A DNA stretch of 64,000 bases from Arthrobacter sp. zg-Y820. GTDB lineage: Bacteria; Actinomycetota; Actinomycetes; Actinomycetales; Micrococcaceae. Of the stretch, positions 7,822 to 18,931 are shown piece by piece; the first letter of the stretch is position 1, and every line of letters starts with the position of its first letter. Made by a program: the position numbers and the translations under genes. Below the pieces are notes generated by a model. The model saw only the letters and a program-made list of their open reading frames with translations. It did no database searches and was not told the DNA's origin. The DNA is taken from positions 1,550,001 to 1,614,000 of the forward strand of contig NZ_CP126247.1 of the NCBI RefSeq assembly GCF_030142155.1. The letters run 5' to 3'.

Positions 7822-9321
7822 CCGCGCTCCACCGACGGGCCCGGGCAAATACCTGTCCAGGAACTCGCCGGAGAGCATGGTCAGTTCCCGGCGGGGCAGG
7901 AGCGACAGGGCCTGCCAGGCCAGATCCATGGTGTCGTCGAAGGTCCGCAGCTCATCACGTCCCTGGTTGAGCAGGTTCCGCTCCACGACGCTGCGGAACT
8001 CGATGTAGGCATTGTCGGTCTCGCTCAGTGCTGCCGCGCCGACCAGTTCGGCCAGTTCAGCGGCGGTGCGGGCGCGGGCCATCGCCGAGAGGATCTGCGC
8101 CGCGACATCCAGGTGGTCCTCGCGGGTGCGTCCCTTGCCGGCGCCGCTGCGCATCAGGCGTGACAGTGAGGAGAGCACGTCCACCGGCGGATAGATGTTC
8201 CGCGCGTCGACGTCCGGATCCAGGACCACCTGGCCTTCGGTGATGTAACCGGTCAGATCAGGAACCGGATGGGTAATGTCTCCGGCCGGCATGGTCAGCA
8301 CCGGCACGATGGTCACCGATCCCTCCCGATCCCGAACCCGGCCGCACCGTTCATAGAGGCCGGCGAGGTCGCTGTAGAGGTAGCCGGGGTATCCGCGGCG
8401 GGCGGGAATCTCCCGGCGGGCCGCAGAAACCTCCCGCACGGCCTCGGCGTAGCTGGTCATGTCCGACATCACCACCAGAACATCGGAGCCCTCGTCGTAG
8501 GCCAGTGACTCGGCCACGGTCAGGGCTATGCGCGGGGTGAGGATGCGTTCGATCACCGGATCATCGGCGGCGTTGAGCAGCAGCACCAGTTCTCCGGCGG
8601 CTGAGCGTTCCTCCAACCGGTCGCGGATGTAGGCGATGTCCGCGTGGGTCATGCCCATCGCCGCAAACACCACCCGGAACGCCCGGCCCGCGGACGTGGT
8701 GGCCTGCGCGGCGATCTGCGTGGCCAGGGTGAGGTGCGGCAGGCCGGCAACCGAGAAGATCGGCAGTTTCTGCCCCCGCACCAGAGTGGTCAGCGCATCG
8801 ATGGCTGAGATGCCGGTGATGACCGGATCCTGCGGCGGTTCCCGGTAGACGGGGTTAAGCGGCCAGCCGCCCACCGGCGCCGTCGTTCCGGCAGTGATGG
8901 GAGGGCCGCCGTCGAGCGGTTCGCCGCGCCCGTTGCAAACCCGCCCGAGCCAGTCCGGGCCGGTGGGAACAGCCAGCGGCCGGCCCTGGAACCGGACCTC
9001 GATCCCGCCGAGCGACATTCCGTCGGTGCCCTCGAGGACCTGCAGCGTGACTTCATCGCCGTCGACCTCCAGCACCAGTCCGTGCCGGTCCGGCTGGCCG
9101 GCCACGCCCACGGTGGCAAACTCGTCCCAGCCCACGCCGTCGGCGTCGCCGAGGACGAGCAGGGGCCCGCGCAGCTCGCGGACCGCACTGTGGCCCACCT
9201 TCGGCACGCCGACCGCGGGCACGCCCCCCGCGGGCACGGGACCGGGCACGCCCCCCGCGGGCCCGGGACCGGGCGGGGAGTCCTGGGGGTTCGTGCCGGG
9301 GGTGCTGTCGCTACTGGTCAC
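7816..9321 (-). CDS. V/A-type ATPase subunit B (non-catalytic)
   Basis: The regulatory nucleotide-binding subunit of the V1/A1 head, paired with A in a hexamer. The segment from about residue 50 (ELRGPLLVLGDADGVGWDEF) to the C-terminus matches subunit B, including PVITGISAIDALTTLVRGQKLPIFSVAGLPH where a catalytic subunit would have its P-loop, and DMTSYAEAVREVSAARREIPARRGYPGYLY. The start chosen is a GTG at 9321 that overlaps the end of subunit A. This gives 501 residues, with a roughly 35-residue Gly/Pro/Val repeat lead-in (GPGPAGGVPGPVPAGGVPAV) not usual for the family. A later start is possible. Confidence 0.9.
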   Translation of the reverse strand: MTSSDSTPGTNPQDSPPGPGPAGGVPGPVPAGGVPAVGVPKVGHSAVRELRGPLLVLGDADGVGWDEFATVGVAGQPDRHGLVLEVDGDEVTLQVLEGTDGMSLGGIEVRFQGRPLAVPTGPDWLGRVCNGRGEPLDGGPPITAGTTAPVGGWPLNPVYREPPQDPVITGISAIDALTTLVRGQKLPIFSVAGLPHLTLATQIAAQATTSAGRAFRVVFAAMGMTHADIAYIRDRLEERSAAGELVLLLNAADDPVIERILTPRIALTVAESLAYDEGSDVLVVMSDMTSYAEAVREVSAARREIPARRGYPGYLYSDLAGLYERCGRVRDREGSVTIVPVLTMPAGDITHPVPDLTGYITEGQVVLDPDVDARNIYPPVDVLSSLSRLMRSGAGKGRTREDHLDVAAQILSAMARARTAAELAELVGAAALSETDNAYIEFRSVVERNLLNQGRDELRTFDDTMDLAWQALSLLPRRELTMLSGEFLDRYLPGPVGGARL

Positions 9322-11149
9322 CGTCGTTGCCTTCCGTAAGCCCGCCGCCGGCCACCTGCTGCAGCTGACGCAGGAATTCGCGTCCCCGCTCCAGGACGCC
9401 GTCGGCGTCGGTGGGACCGGTGTCCTCGCGCAGCCGCAGGACCGGCGTGAAATCGAAGCGTTCGACGTCGGCCGGCGGCACTCCGCGCGCCACCAGTGAC
9501 TGGCAGACGTCCACCACGTCCAGGACGGTCTGCAGCAGCGCTGATCCCTTCTCCGCGGAGCTGTAGCCGTCATTGGGGCTGAGCGCGTTCTGCAGCAGGA
9601 CGCCGTCGCGCACCAGCCGTCCGCCCAGCAGCACCATCCGTTCATGGCCGGGCAGGGAAGCGGCTCCGATGATCTCCGCCAGGGCAGTGAGCCGGTCCGC
9701 CTCGGACAGCAGCAGGGACGCCGACGCCCGGCGCTGCGCCCACAACGGATCGCCGTGCGCCGAGAACCAGCGGCCCAGCGATTCTGCATCGCGGGAGAAG
9801 GAGCCGCGCCAGCTGACGGCCGGATAATGCCGGGAATAGGCCAGATCCCGGTCCAGCACCCAGAGCGAGCGCACAAAGCGCTGGGTGTCGGTGGTGACCG
9901 GTTCGCTCATGTCGCCGCCGGGAGGGGAGACCGCGCCGATCACGGTGACCGACGCCGTTGCCCCGCCCAGGGTGCACACCCGCGCCGCGCGTTCGTAGAA
10001 GGCGGCCAGCTCACTGGCCAGGGAGGCGGGGTAGCCCTCCTCGGCGGGCAGGTCGCCGTTGCGGTTCGCGAATTCACGCAGGGCTTCGGCCCACCGGGAG
10101 GTCGAGTCGGCGATGACGACGGCGTCATACCCCATGTCGCGGAAGAACTCGGCCACTGTCACCCCGGTGGCAATGGATGCCTCGCGGGCCATCATCGGCA
10201 TGTTGGAGGTGTTGGCGATGATCACGGTGCGGTCAATCAGCTTGCCTCCGGTGCGCGGATCATCCAGTCCGGACAGCCCGTCCAGGACATCGGCCATCTC
10301 GTTGCCGCGCTCGCCGCAGCCCACATAGACAATGACGTCGGCGTCGGACCACTTGGCGATCTGCTGCAGCGTCAGGGTCTTGCCGGTGCCAAACCCGCCG
10401 GGCACTGCCGCTGCCGAGCCGCGGGGGAGGGGGAAGAGCAGATCCAGGACCCGCTGGCCGGTCTGCAGCGGAACGGTGTCGGTCAGGCGCTCGCCGAAGG
10501 GGCGTGGCCGGTGCACCGGCCACTGCTGTGCCAGCGGAATCTCGAGGCCGCCCACCCGCGCCACCGGATCCAGGGGATGGACCGGGCCGGTCGCCAGCCA
10601 CTGGACCTCACCGCCGATGTGCGGCGGCGCCAGGACCCGGAATTCCACCGTGCCGGCTTCCGGAACTGTGCCGAGGACCTGTCCCGGACGTACCGTGTCA
10701 CCGACCGACACCGAGGGCGTGAACCCCCAGGACGTGCTCAGCACCGAAGGATCCTCGGCGGAGGACATCCGGTCCTGGGTCAGCCAGAGGGGAGCCGAGG
10801 ACAGCGGCCGGAGCAGCCCGTCGAACACCGTGCCCAGCAGCCCTGGTCCCAGCAGTCCGGAGAGCTGGCGCCCGGTGCGCTCCACGGCGTCGCCGGTCTT
10901 CAGCCCGCCGGTGTACTCGTAGGCCTGCAGTGTGGCGTCGGTGCCGTTGATGGAGACGGCCTGCGCGGAGATCCGCTCCGGTCCCACGGCGACGACCTCC
11001 AGCATGGAGAGTCCGGACAGGCCGGTGACCTCCACCAGCGGGCCGCTCACCCGGGTAATGGTGCCGCTGTCCCGAGCGGAGCTGCCCCCGGCTGTATCGG
11101 ACCGCTTTCCAGCACCAGGGCGGCCTCCCGGATCTACTCTGCGTCCCAT
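9311..11149 (-). CDS. V/A-type ATPase catalytic subunit A
   Basis: The catalytic ATP-hydrolysing or synthesising subunit, 612 residues. The Walker A sequence PGGFGTGKT lies at residues 250-258. The family signatures ITRVSGPLVEV (N-terminal barrel), the bulge region around residues 115-190, CGERGNEM and ADSTSRWAEALRE are all present. The ATG at 11149 lies 16 bp inside the end of the subunit E gene, and its own end overlaps the subunit B gene. The length agrees with the usual 580-600 plus a 25-residue Gly/Arg/Ser-rich N-terminal tail. Confidence 0.94.
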   Translation of the reverse strand: MGRRVDPGGRPGAGKRSDTAGGSSARDSGTITRVSGPLVEVTGLSGLSMLEVVAVGPERISAQAVSINGTDATLQAYEYTGGLKTGDAVERTGRQLSGLLGPGLLGTVFDGLLRPLSSAPLWLTQDRMSSAEDPSVLSTSWGFTPSVSVGDTVRPGQVLGTVPEAGTVEFRVLAPPHIGGEVQWLATGPVHPLDPVARVGGLEIPLAQQWPVHRPRPFGERLTDTVPLQTGQRVLDLLFPLPRGSAAAVPGGFGTGKTLTLQQIAKWSDADVIVYVGCGERGNEMADVLDGLSGLDDPRTGGKLIDRTVIIANTSNMPMMAREASIATGVTVAEFFRDMGYDAVVIADSTSRWAEALREFANRNGDLPAEEGYPASLASELAAFYERAARVCTLGGATASVTVIGAVSPPGGDMSEPVTTDTQRFVRSLWVLDRDLAYSRHYPAVSWRGSFSRDAESLGRWFSAHGDPLWAQRRASASLLLSEADRLTALAEIIGAASLPGHERMVLLGGRLVRDGVLLQNALSPNDGYSSAEKGSALLQTVLDVVDVCQSLVARGVPPADVERFDFTPVLRLREDTGPTDADGVLERGREFLRQLQQVAGGGLTEGNDGDQ

Positions 11150-11670
11150 AACCGGTGCACCTCCCCGGAGTGGCGTTCCAGGGCCTGTTCGGCCAGGGCG
11201 GGCAGGGAGAGGTCCAGATGCCGGGATCCGGCAGACCCTGTGACGCCGCCCTTGTAGCTTTCGGTCACGGAGGCCATCGGACCCAGCAGTGCATCCGCCC
11301 GCTCGGTCAGCCGCCGGAGCATCTGCGGATAGCGCGGATCGCTGCGCAGTTCCCGGGCCTGGTGCTGCACCTGCTGAACCAGGTCGGAGCGCAGGGCCTC
11401 CTGCTGCGCCAGCACGGTGCGGCGGGCCTCCCTGCGGATCCGCGCCGACCGGCCGACAGCTTCCGCATGGGCTGCTTCGCTGCCTTGCTGGGCTGCCGTG
11501 GCGCGGATCTGCTCCGCCTCGGACCGGGCCGCGGACAGGATTTCGTCGGCCTGCCGTCGGGCGTCGCCGGCCCGGCGGGCAGCCTCGGCCTCGGCTTGCC
11601 GGCGCAGCGCATAACGCACCGGCTCGAGGGCGGCATCAAAGCCGGAGGGCAGGCGACTCATCAGGGCCAC
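11134..11670 (-). CDS. V/A-type ATPase subunit E (peripheral stalk)
   Basis: A 178-residue subunit with a long charged N-terminal coiled coil (residues about 20-110, alternating Ala/Arg/Glu heptads) and a globular C-terminal part. This is the architecture of subunit E, which clamps the head to the membrane stator. Assignment rests on coiled-coil composition, length and position between the F and A genes. The gene overlaps the A gene by 16 bp and follows the F gene by 4 bp. Confidence 0.8.
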   Translation of the reverse strand: MALMSRLPSGFDAALEPVRYALRRQAEAEAARRAGDARRQADEILSAARSEAEQIRATAAQQGSEAAHAEAVGRSARIRREARRTVLAQQEALRSDLVQQVQHQARELRSDPRYPQMLRRLTERADALLGPMASVTESYKGGVTGSAGSRHLDLSLPALAEQALERHSGEVHRLWDAE

Positions 11671-11674
11671 CTCA

Positions 11675-13749
<2,075 letters not shown>

Positions 13750-13763
<14 letters not shown>

Positions 13764-14763
13764 CCAGCACCTCGCTGGCTCCGGCGTTCACCGCTGCAGC
13801 GGCCAACGCCGCCCGGACCCGCCAGGCATCGGCCGCAAGTACTGTCATGGCACCGAGGACCACGTCCGGCCCGGGCAACCCGGCCCGAAGCAGGGAAAAT
13901 CCGTCGGTTTCAATGCGCACAGCCAGCGCGGCCTCGGCCCGCCACAGATCGGCGCTTCGGTCGATGCCCGCCAGAGCCTGCGCTGCAGACGGGGGAAGCG
14001 TGCTGCGCAGGGTTTCCGGAGTCAGGGTTTCAGAATTGCGCGTTTCAGAGTTGCCAGGTTCAGACGTGTGGGGTTGGGAGGGACGCGTTTCCCGGACGCC
14101 GGTGCTGCTCCAAGCGGTGCCCAGGAGTGGGCGAAGCAGAGCGACCAGCCGGTCAGCCGGCGCGGTCCCGTCCACCAGGAGCAGCCGGGCGCAGATCAGT
14201 GCAGCCGCAGCTGCCGCCCAGGGCCGCACTGCCGCCGCTTCCGCGGTGAGCCGACGCAGCCAGACGGCGGTCAGCACATCGGGCAGCGCGGAGTCCGGTC
14301 CCGGATCGCCCCAGGGCGACGAGGCCAGCGCCGCCTGCAGCTCTTCGGATGTTGACGCGGTCCGAAGGCGCGGCCAGGCTGTTGCGAGCCCTCCGAGGTC
14401 AAAGTCCGCTGCGGCGTCGCCGTCGTTGGCTCCGGCCTCCTGGCGGCGGAGGACAAGGTCCAGGGCGAGGATGTTGTCGGCTTCAAAGGCTGCTGCCGCG
14501 GCGCGGATCAGGCGGGTTCCTCCGGCGGGAAGCCATCCGGCCAGTACCCGCAGTTGCCAGAGGACAGTTCTGCGGGTGGCGCGGTGTGCCTCGGTGAGCG
14601 TGCGGGCCCCGTTCAGCTCTTCTCCGTACACCGTGTCGGCCAGCCGGTCGAGGCCGGCCTGCAGTCCGGGAGCCGCGGCGATGCTGCGGCAGGTTCCGGC
14701 CCCGACCCGGCGCTGTGCCATGGAGCGCGCCCGCACCGATGCAGCTACCCAATCGGATCTCAT
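13750..14763 (-). CDS. V/A-type ATPase subunit C (d-type)
   Basis: A 337-residue mostly helical protein in the position of subunit C/d, the funnel that joins the central stalk to the proteolipid ring. The pattern of about 15 helices with EADNILALDLVLRR (the family ENLRLLLR-like stretch) fits. A non-helical insert near residues 235-255 carries near-repeated NSET/TPET units, and the DNA there repeats TTTCAGA-type blocks. It overlaps the G/H gene by 4 bp and the I gene by 14 bp. Confidence 0.75.
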
Positions 14764-15203
14764 GGGAAGGTGTTCCCGGAGCCGAGGAGATCCTGCACCA
14801 GATCCGCTACTATCACCGAAGCGAGTTCGGGCATCCGGGCTTCACCGCGCTCCTTCAGTTCTGCCGCTTCCTCAGTTGCCTGCCGGAGCATCTCCGTGTC
14901 GGCGGCTTCGGCCTCGCTGGACACCTTTTCCGCTGCGGCGGCACGTACGGCACCGCTGTCCATGCGCGCTTGTTCCACCAGGGCGGCTGCCTGAGCCCGT
15001 GCCCGGGCCACCGTGTCTGCTGCCCGCACTGAGGCGTCGTTGGTCAGGTCTTGCGCCTCGCGGATGGTCGGATCCAGGGCTTCGAACACCGGGACGAGTT
15101 CCGCTTCCGGCCCCTCGTCGTCGGTGGCGGGAACTCCGGCAGGGCCTGCCGGTCCCGGTGATCCAACGGGCCGGAACCTGTCCAGCAAACTGTTGCGTGC
15201 CAT
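14760..15203 (-). CDS. V/A-type ATPase subunit G/H (peripheral stalk)
   Basis: A 147-residue protein, first gene of the ATPase operon. Residues about 45-130 form one long Ala/Glu/Arg-rich coiled coil, as expected for subunit G/H, the partner of subunit E. A 35-residue Pro/Gly/acidic leader precedes it. A strong ribosome site (CAGGAGGTGTTTCG before ATG) marks the start. Its identity rests on coiled-coil character, size and operon position. Confidence 0.72.
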   Translation of the reverse strand: MARNSLLDRFRPVGSPGPAGPAGVPATDDEGPEAELVPVFEALDPTIREAQDLTNDASVRAADTVARARAQAAALVEQARMDSGAVRAAAAEKVSSEAEAADTEMLRQATEEAAELKERGEARMPELASVIVADLVQDLLGSGNTFP

Positions 15204-15284
15204 CGAAACACCTCCTGGTTAAGCAGTAGGGCTGAGTGCAGGGGAGCCGGCATAGCCGCCGGACGTGCGTGCCGGGAACCCGGC

Positions 15285-15626
15285 CTAGCTGCCGGAGGCA
15301 TCGGGCTCGCCTTCGGTGGCTTCGGCCTCGGACGCCTCACCGTGCTGCACAATGTCGCCGTCGGTGAAGAGGATGCCGTGGGCGATCTCCCGCCACAGCG
15401 GAGTCCGGCGGAGCAAAAACTCCAGTTCCATGCTGAAGTGCTTGAACTCTTCGCCCAGGGAATCGTGCATGATCGCGCGGGACTGGGCATCGGGTTCCAC
15501 AGCGATCCGCTGGACATACCAGCCAATGGCTTCTGCTTCTTCGCTCAGGCTGGCGCACATCCTGGCGAAGGTTCGGGTCTCTGCGGGAAGTTCGGATGGC
15601 GGCTCGTGATACTGCTCAGTGCCCAT
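15285..15626 (-). CDS. EncFtn-type (encapsulated ferritin-like) protein
   Basis: A 113-residue two-helix protein matching the encapsulated-ferritin family. The metal-site residues known from Rhodospirillum rubrum EncFtn are in place: Glu29-Glu30 and Trp36-Tyr37 in EEAEAIGWY, and Glu59-Glu60 with His63 in GEEFKH, followed by the LFTDGDI end of the domain. Such proteins assemble as rings of dimers that oxidise Fe(II), normally inside an encapsulin shell. No encapsulin gene is visible here, and the acidic C-terminal tail (ASEAEATEGEPDASGS) has no obvious cargo-loading peptide. It lies 81 bp upstream of the ATPase operon on the same strand. Confidence 0.82.
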   Translation of the reverse strand: MGTEQYHEPPSELPAETRTFARMCASLSEEAEAIGWYVQRIAVEPDAQSRAIMHDSLGEEFKHFSMELEFLLRRTPLWREIAHGILFTDGDIVQHGEASEAEATEGEPDASGS

Positions 15627-15769
15627 GGTGTCTCCTGGTGCGGCCGGTGGTTCAGGCCGATGTCCGGGCTGTCGAGGAGCCAGTGGAATTCTGCGGCTCC
15701 TGCGTTACGTCCCCTGTCATTCGAGGTTACGGTTGGCCCCGGACGGAAACAATGGTCGAGGCCCAGGCC

Positions 15770-15806
15770 CCGGCGGGGACCGGCAAAAACGCCGGTCCCG
15801 CCGGGC
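15770..15806 (-). terminator. Strong hairpin downstream of the flavin reductase gene
   Basis: A GC-rich inverted repeat (core GGGACCGGC pairing with GCCGGTCCC, extended by CCGGC/GCCGG with small bulges) with a CAAAAAC-type loop lies 20 bp past the flavin reductase stop. It separates that gene from the EncFtn-like gene on the same strand. Confidence 0.6.
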
Positions 15807-15826
15807 AGGGACAGAACGCTACCCGC

Positions 15827-16372
15827 TTACCCCAGCCGGGCATAGGCGGAGGCGAAGTGCACCAGCGGGTCCGCCTCGTCGTCGGGCGTGGCCCGCCGGC
15901 CCATCGCCACCACTTCGCCGACAACCAGTTGGTGGGTGGCCGCCGTCGTAACCTGAGTGGTGCGCACCTCGAACCAGGCGATGCACCCGTCGATGATGGC
16001 AGCATCGGTGACCGGCCCGCGGCCGTAGTCCACCTGGCTGAGCAGGCCTTCCAGCGGCGAACCGGGGCTTGCCAGCCAGTTTGCCGTGCCGCGCTGGCGG
16101 GCGGAGAGCAGGCTCAGCGCCCAGGTGCCGCTCTCCACCACGGCCTCGGCGATCCGTGCTTCGGCGAAGAGGCTCACCAGCAGCGTTGGCGGATCGTAGG
16201 ACACGGAGAGGAAGCCGCTGACCGTGGCCGCGTAGTCCCGGCCGCGCAGCCGTGTGGACACCACGGCCACACCGGAGGCAATGTCGGCGCTCAGCAGGCG
16301 GTAGCTGTTGATCGCCTCGTCGGTCACCTCCGGCGAGGGAACCAGCTCGCCGGGGAAAACGCCGTGTTCCAT
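15827..16372 (-). CDS. Flavin reductase family protein
   Basis: A 181-residue flavin reductase-like FMN-binding split-barrel protein of the HpaC/NtaB type. Conserved features are SGVAVVSTR, AATVSGFLSVSYDPPTLLVSL (flavin-binding loop, about residues 47-67), LLSARQRGTANWLA and the C-terminal THQLVVGEVVA. It would supply reduced flavin to a monooxygenase, but no partner gene is adjacent. The GTAGGAG ribosome site overlaps the msrB stop region, and the two genes are 6 bp apart. Confidence 0.87.
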   Translation of the reverse strand: MEHGVFPGELVPSPEVTDEAINSYRLLSADIASGVAVVSTRLRGRDYAATVSGFLSVSYDPPTLLVSLFAEARIAEAVVESGTWALSLLSARQRGTANWLASPGSPLEGLLSQVDYGRGPVTDAAIIDGCIAWFEVRTTQVTTAATHQLVVGEVVAMGRRATPDDEADPLVHFASAYARLG

Positions 16373-16378
16373 GAACTC

Positions 16379-16852
16379 CTACTTGGCGGCGTCGTGCTGC
16401 GTGCCGTCGGCGGAACCCGTGTCGGAGCCTGCGGCTGCGGGAACCAGCTTCACGGAGACGGAGTTGATGCAGAATCGCTGGTCAGTGGGGGTGTCAAAAC
16501 CCTCGCCCTCGAACAGATGGCCCATGTGCGAGTCGCAGTTGGCGCAACGGACCTCGACGCGGTCCATGCCCATGCTGCGGTCGTGGATGTAGCGGACCTT
16601 GCCCTCGGCCAGCGGTGCGAAGAAGGAGGGCCAGCCGCAGTGCGAATCAAACTTCTCACTCGAGGTGAACAGCTCGCTGCCGCAGGCCCGGCACTGGTAC
16701 ACGCCTGCGGTCTTGGTATCCCAGTATTCACCGGTGTAGGGGCGTTCGGTTCCGGCCTTGCGCAGAACCTGGAATTCCTCCGGGCTCAGTTCCTCGCGCC
16801 ACTGGTCATCTGTCTTTTGTACCGGTACGGTTCCGGCGGTGTCTTCAGTCAT
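16379..16852 (-). CDS. msrB: Peptide-methionine (R)-S-oxide reductase
   Basis: Repairs methionine-R-sulfoxide in proteins. The 157-residue sequence has two zinc-binding CxxC pairs (CRAC about residue 55, CANC about 104), the HCGWPSFF box, and the catalytic cysteine in RFCINS near residue 127. The N-terminus DDQWREELSPEEFQVLRKAGTE is standard for MsrB. It is probably co-transcribed with the flavin reductase gene directly after it. Confidence 0.95.
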   Translation of the reverse strand: MTEDTAGTVPVQKTDDQWREELSPEEFQVLRKAGTERPYTGEYWDTKTAGVYQCRACGSELFTSSEKFDSHCGWPSFFAPLAEGKVRYIHDRSMGMDRVEVRCANCDSHMGHLFEGEGFDTPTDQRFCINSVSVKLVPAAAGSDTGSADGTQHDAAK

Positions 16853-16866
16853 AGTCGCGTCAACGC

Positions 16867-17358
16867 TTAAGAGTCGCCAATAAATCCCGAACCGGAATAC
16901 AGGTGCAGCACCGGGACTCCCAGCCGGTCCTGCGCCTCATTCGCCCAGTCAGTGCGGAACGTGTCCTCCACGGCATGCGGAGTGGTGATGACCACAACCT
17001 GCTGCGCATCCGAGGCCTTCGCCGCGGCCACCACCGCCTGCACGGGATCCTCACCGGTAACCGAACCGGTGGCCTCCAAGCCCGACGCCTTCAGCAGCTG
17101 CAGCGATTCGGCGAGCTCCACCTCGGCTTCCTTCGTTTCCTGCTCCTTGGTCTGCTTGCCTCCGGTCAGCTCGCGGAAGGCAGCGGCGAATTCCAGCAGG
17201 CTCAGGTTGTCCAGCACATCCACCAGCAGATTTCGGCCGGTATCCGACGGGACCAGCACATCAAACCGGGCGGGATTGTCCTGCACCAGATACTGCAGGT
17301 TGGAAATGTCGACGTCGTTCAGGGACTCTTCGGTCAGCACCACGATTGTTGCAGTCAT
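16867..17358 (-). CDS. Conserved hypothetical protein, possible USP-like fold
   Basis: A 163-residue soluble protein I cannot assign to a named family. It starts with a beta-strand/helix unit (TATIVVLTEESL), has a charged KQTKEQETKEAEVELAESLQLL helix in the middle, and ends with QQVVVITTPHAVEDTFRTDW and LGVPVLHLYSG. The alternating strand-helix layout resembles universal stress or Rossmann-like proteins of actinobacteria. It sits 14 bp upstream of msrB and may be co-expressed with it. Confidence 0.6.
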   Translation of the reverse strand: MTATIVVLTEESLNDVDISNLQYLVQDNPARFDVLVPSDTGRNLLVDVLDNLSLLEFAAAFRELTGGKQTKEQETKEAEVELAESLQLLKASGLEATGSVTGEDPVQAVVAAAKASDAQQVVVITTPHAVEDTFRTDWANEAQDRLGVPVLHLYSGSGFIGDS

Positions 17359-17525
17359 GCGGCCAGCTTACGTTACGGCGCGAATGACCGGATGAGTGCC
17401 GGAATTGAAGAGGAGCGTAAAGAAGCCAGTCCGGAAAAGCCTTGTTGTGGCAAATGGACGAAACGTATACTCAGTTTTTTGACGCCGTCGGAATGGCCCT
17501 CCCGAAGTGAAAGAGAGCAGGCATC

Positions 17526-18911
17526 TTGTCGATCAATGCAGCAGAAAAAGGCACGGTGGCCATGAGCGGGCCATCTGCACGCCAAGGTGAACTGAGCCCG
17601 GCTACGGTGCAGGCTTTCGACGAGGGGTTTGCCTCCGATCCCCGGCGTCTGCGTGCACAGAATGCAGTGACATCGGTCGCGATCAACGACATTGCCCTGA
17701 ACCGTTCCCGTTTGCTCTCCGTGCCCGGAAGCATTTCACACAGACTCGATGACTGGGAAGCTGTTGATCAGAAAAAAAGCGGCCGGTGCTGGCTCTTTGC
17801 TGCGCTGAACCTGCTTCGGGCAGACGCCCGGAAGAAACTGTCGCTCAAAAACTTCGAATTCAGCCAGAACCACGCCATGTACTGGGACAAGCTGGAACGG
17901 GCCAACGCCTTCCTGGAAGATATGATCACGCTTTCCGGCCGAAGCGTCGATGACCGGCTTCTTTCCTTTCTGCTGGGCAACGTCATGAATGACGGCGGTC
18001 AGTGGAATATGGCCGTTAGCATCTTCACCAAGCACGGTGCGGTGCCGAAGGAGGTCATGCCCGAAACGGAGTCATCCTCGAATACCTCCGCAATGAACAA
18101 GTCCCTGAGCAGCCACCTGCGCAAGGAAGCCGGGGTCCTGCGGGAGGCAATCACTGCCGGTGCGCTGCCGGAGCAGGTGGCAGCACATAAGGAACGGATA
18201 CTCAGGGATTTCCACGCGATCCTGACCATCCATCTGGGAACACCGCCGAAGGATTTCGAATGGGCCTGGAATGATGACAACAAGAAATACTGCAACGCCG
18301 GCACCTTCACCCCGCAGGAGTTTCTGCGGAAATTCACCGACATGAATTTGGATGACTACGTATGCCTCGTTGACGATCCGCGTCTGGAGCACCCTAAAAA
18401 CACACCGCTGACGGTGGATCATCTGGGAAATGTCGTTGGCGGAAATCCGGTGCTTTACCTCAATGCCGATATTGAAGTCATGCGGGAGCTTGCGGCAGCA
18501 GCAATTGTGGATGGTGAACCGGTGTGGTTCGGATGCGATGTTTCCCCGCAGATGTCTGAGAAGGACGGAGTATGGGCCGGTGACCTGTTCGACTATTCGG
18601 GCGTCTACGGGGTCGACTTGGTGTCCACGAAGGAAGACCGGGTGCGTTACCGGGATTCTGAAATGACCCATGCCATGCTCTTCACTGGTGTCGACCTCGT
18701 TAATGGGCGGCCTCGGCGCTGGCGCGTCGAAAACAGCTGGGGCAGCGAAAAGTTCGACAAGGGATTCTGCACCATGGACGACTCATGGTTCGACGAGTAC
18801 GTTTTTGAAGTCGTGGTGAATAAGTCACGTCTTACCGGGCCTTTAAAAGATGCCCTGTCCAGGGAGCCGCTGGTCCTTCCGGCATGGGATCCGATGGGTG
18901 CACTTGCCTGA
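17526..18911 (+). CDS. pepC: Aminopeptidase C / bleomycin hydrolase (C1-family peptidase)
   Basis: Cytoplasmic papain-fold aminopeptidase of 461 residues. The catalytic triad is visible: Cys in KKSGRCWLFAALN (about residue 87), His in THAMLFTGVD (about 383) and Asn in RVENSWGS (about 404). It trims amino-terminal residues from peptides in the cytosol and normally forms hexamers. The start is taken as TTG at 17526, preceded by AGAGAGCAGG; an ATG at 17562 is the alternative. It converges on the amidotransferase gene with a 20-bp gap. Confidence 0.93.
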   Translation: MSINAAEKGTVAMSGPSARQGELSPATVQAFDEGFASDPRRLRAQNAVTSVAINDIALNRSRLLSVPGSISHRLDDWEAVDQKKSGRCWLFAALNLLRADARKKLSLKNFEFSQNHAMYWDKLERANAFLEDMITLSGRSVDDRLLSFLLGNVMNDGGQWNMAVSIFTKHGAVPKEVMPETESSSNTSAMNKSLSSHLRKEAGVLREAITAGALPEQVAAHKERILRDFHAILTIHLGTPPKDFEWAWNDDNKKYCNAGTFTPQEFLRKFTDMNLDDYVCLVDDPRLEHPKNTPLTVDHLGNVVGGNPVLYLNADIEVMRELAAAAIVDGEPVWFGCDVSPQMSEKDGVWAGDLFDYSGVYGVDLVSTKEDRVRYRDSEMTHAMLFTGVDLVNGRPRRWRVENSWGSEKFDKGFCTMDDSWFDEYVFEVVVNKSRLTGPLKDALSREPLVLPAWDPMGALA

Positions 18912-18931
18912 GCCCGGCCCGTTGAAAGTCC

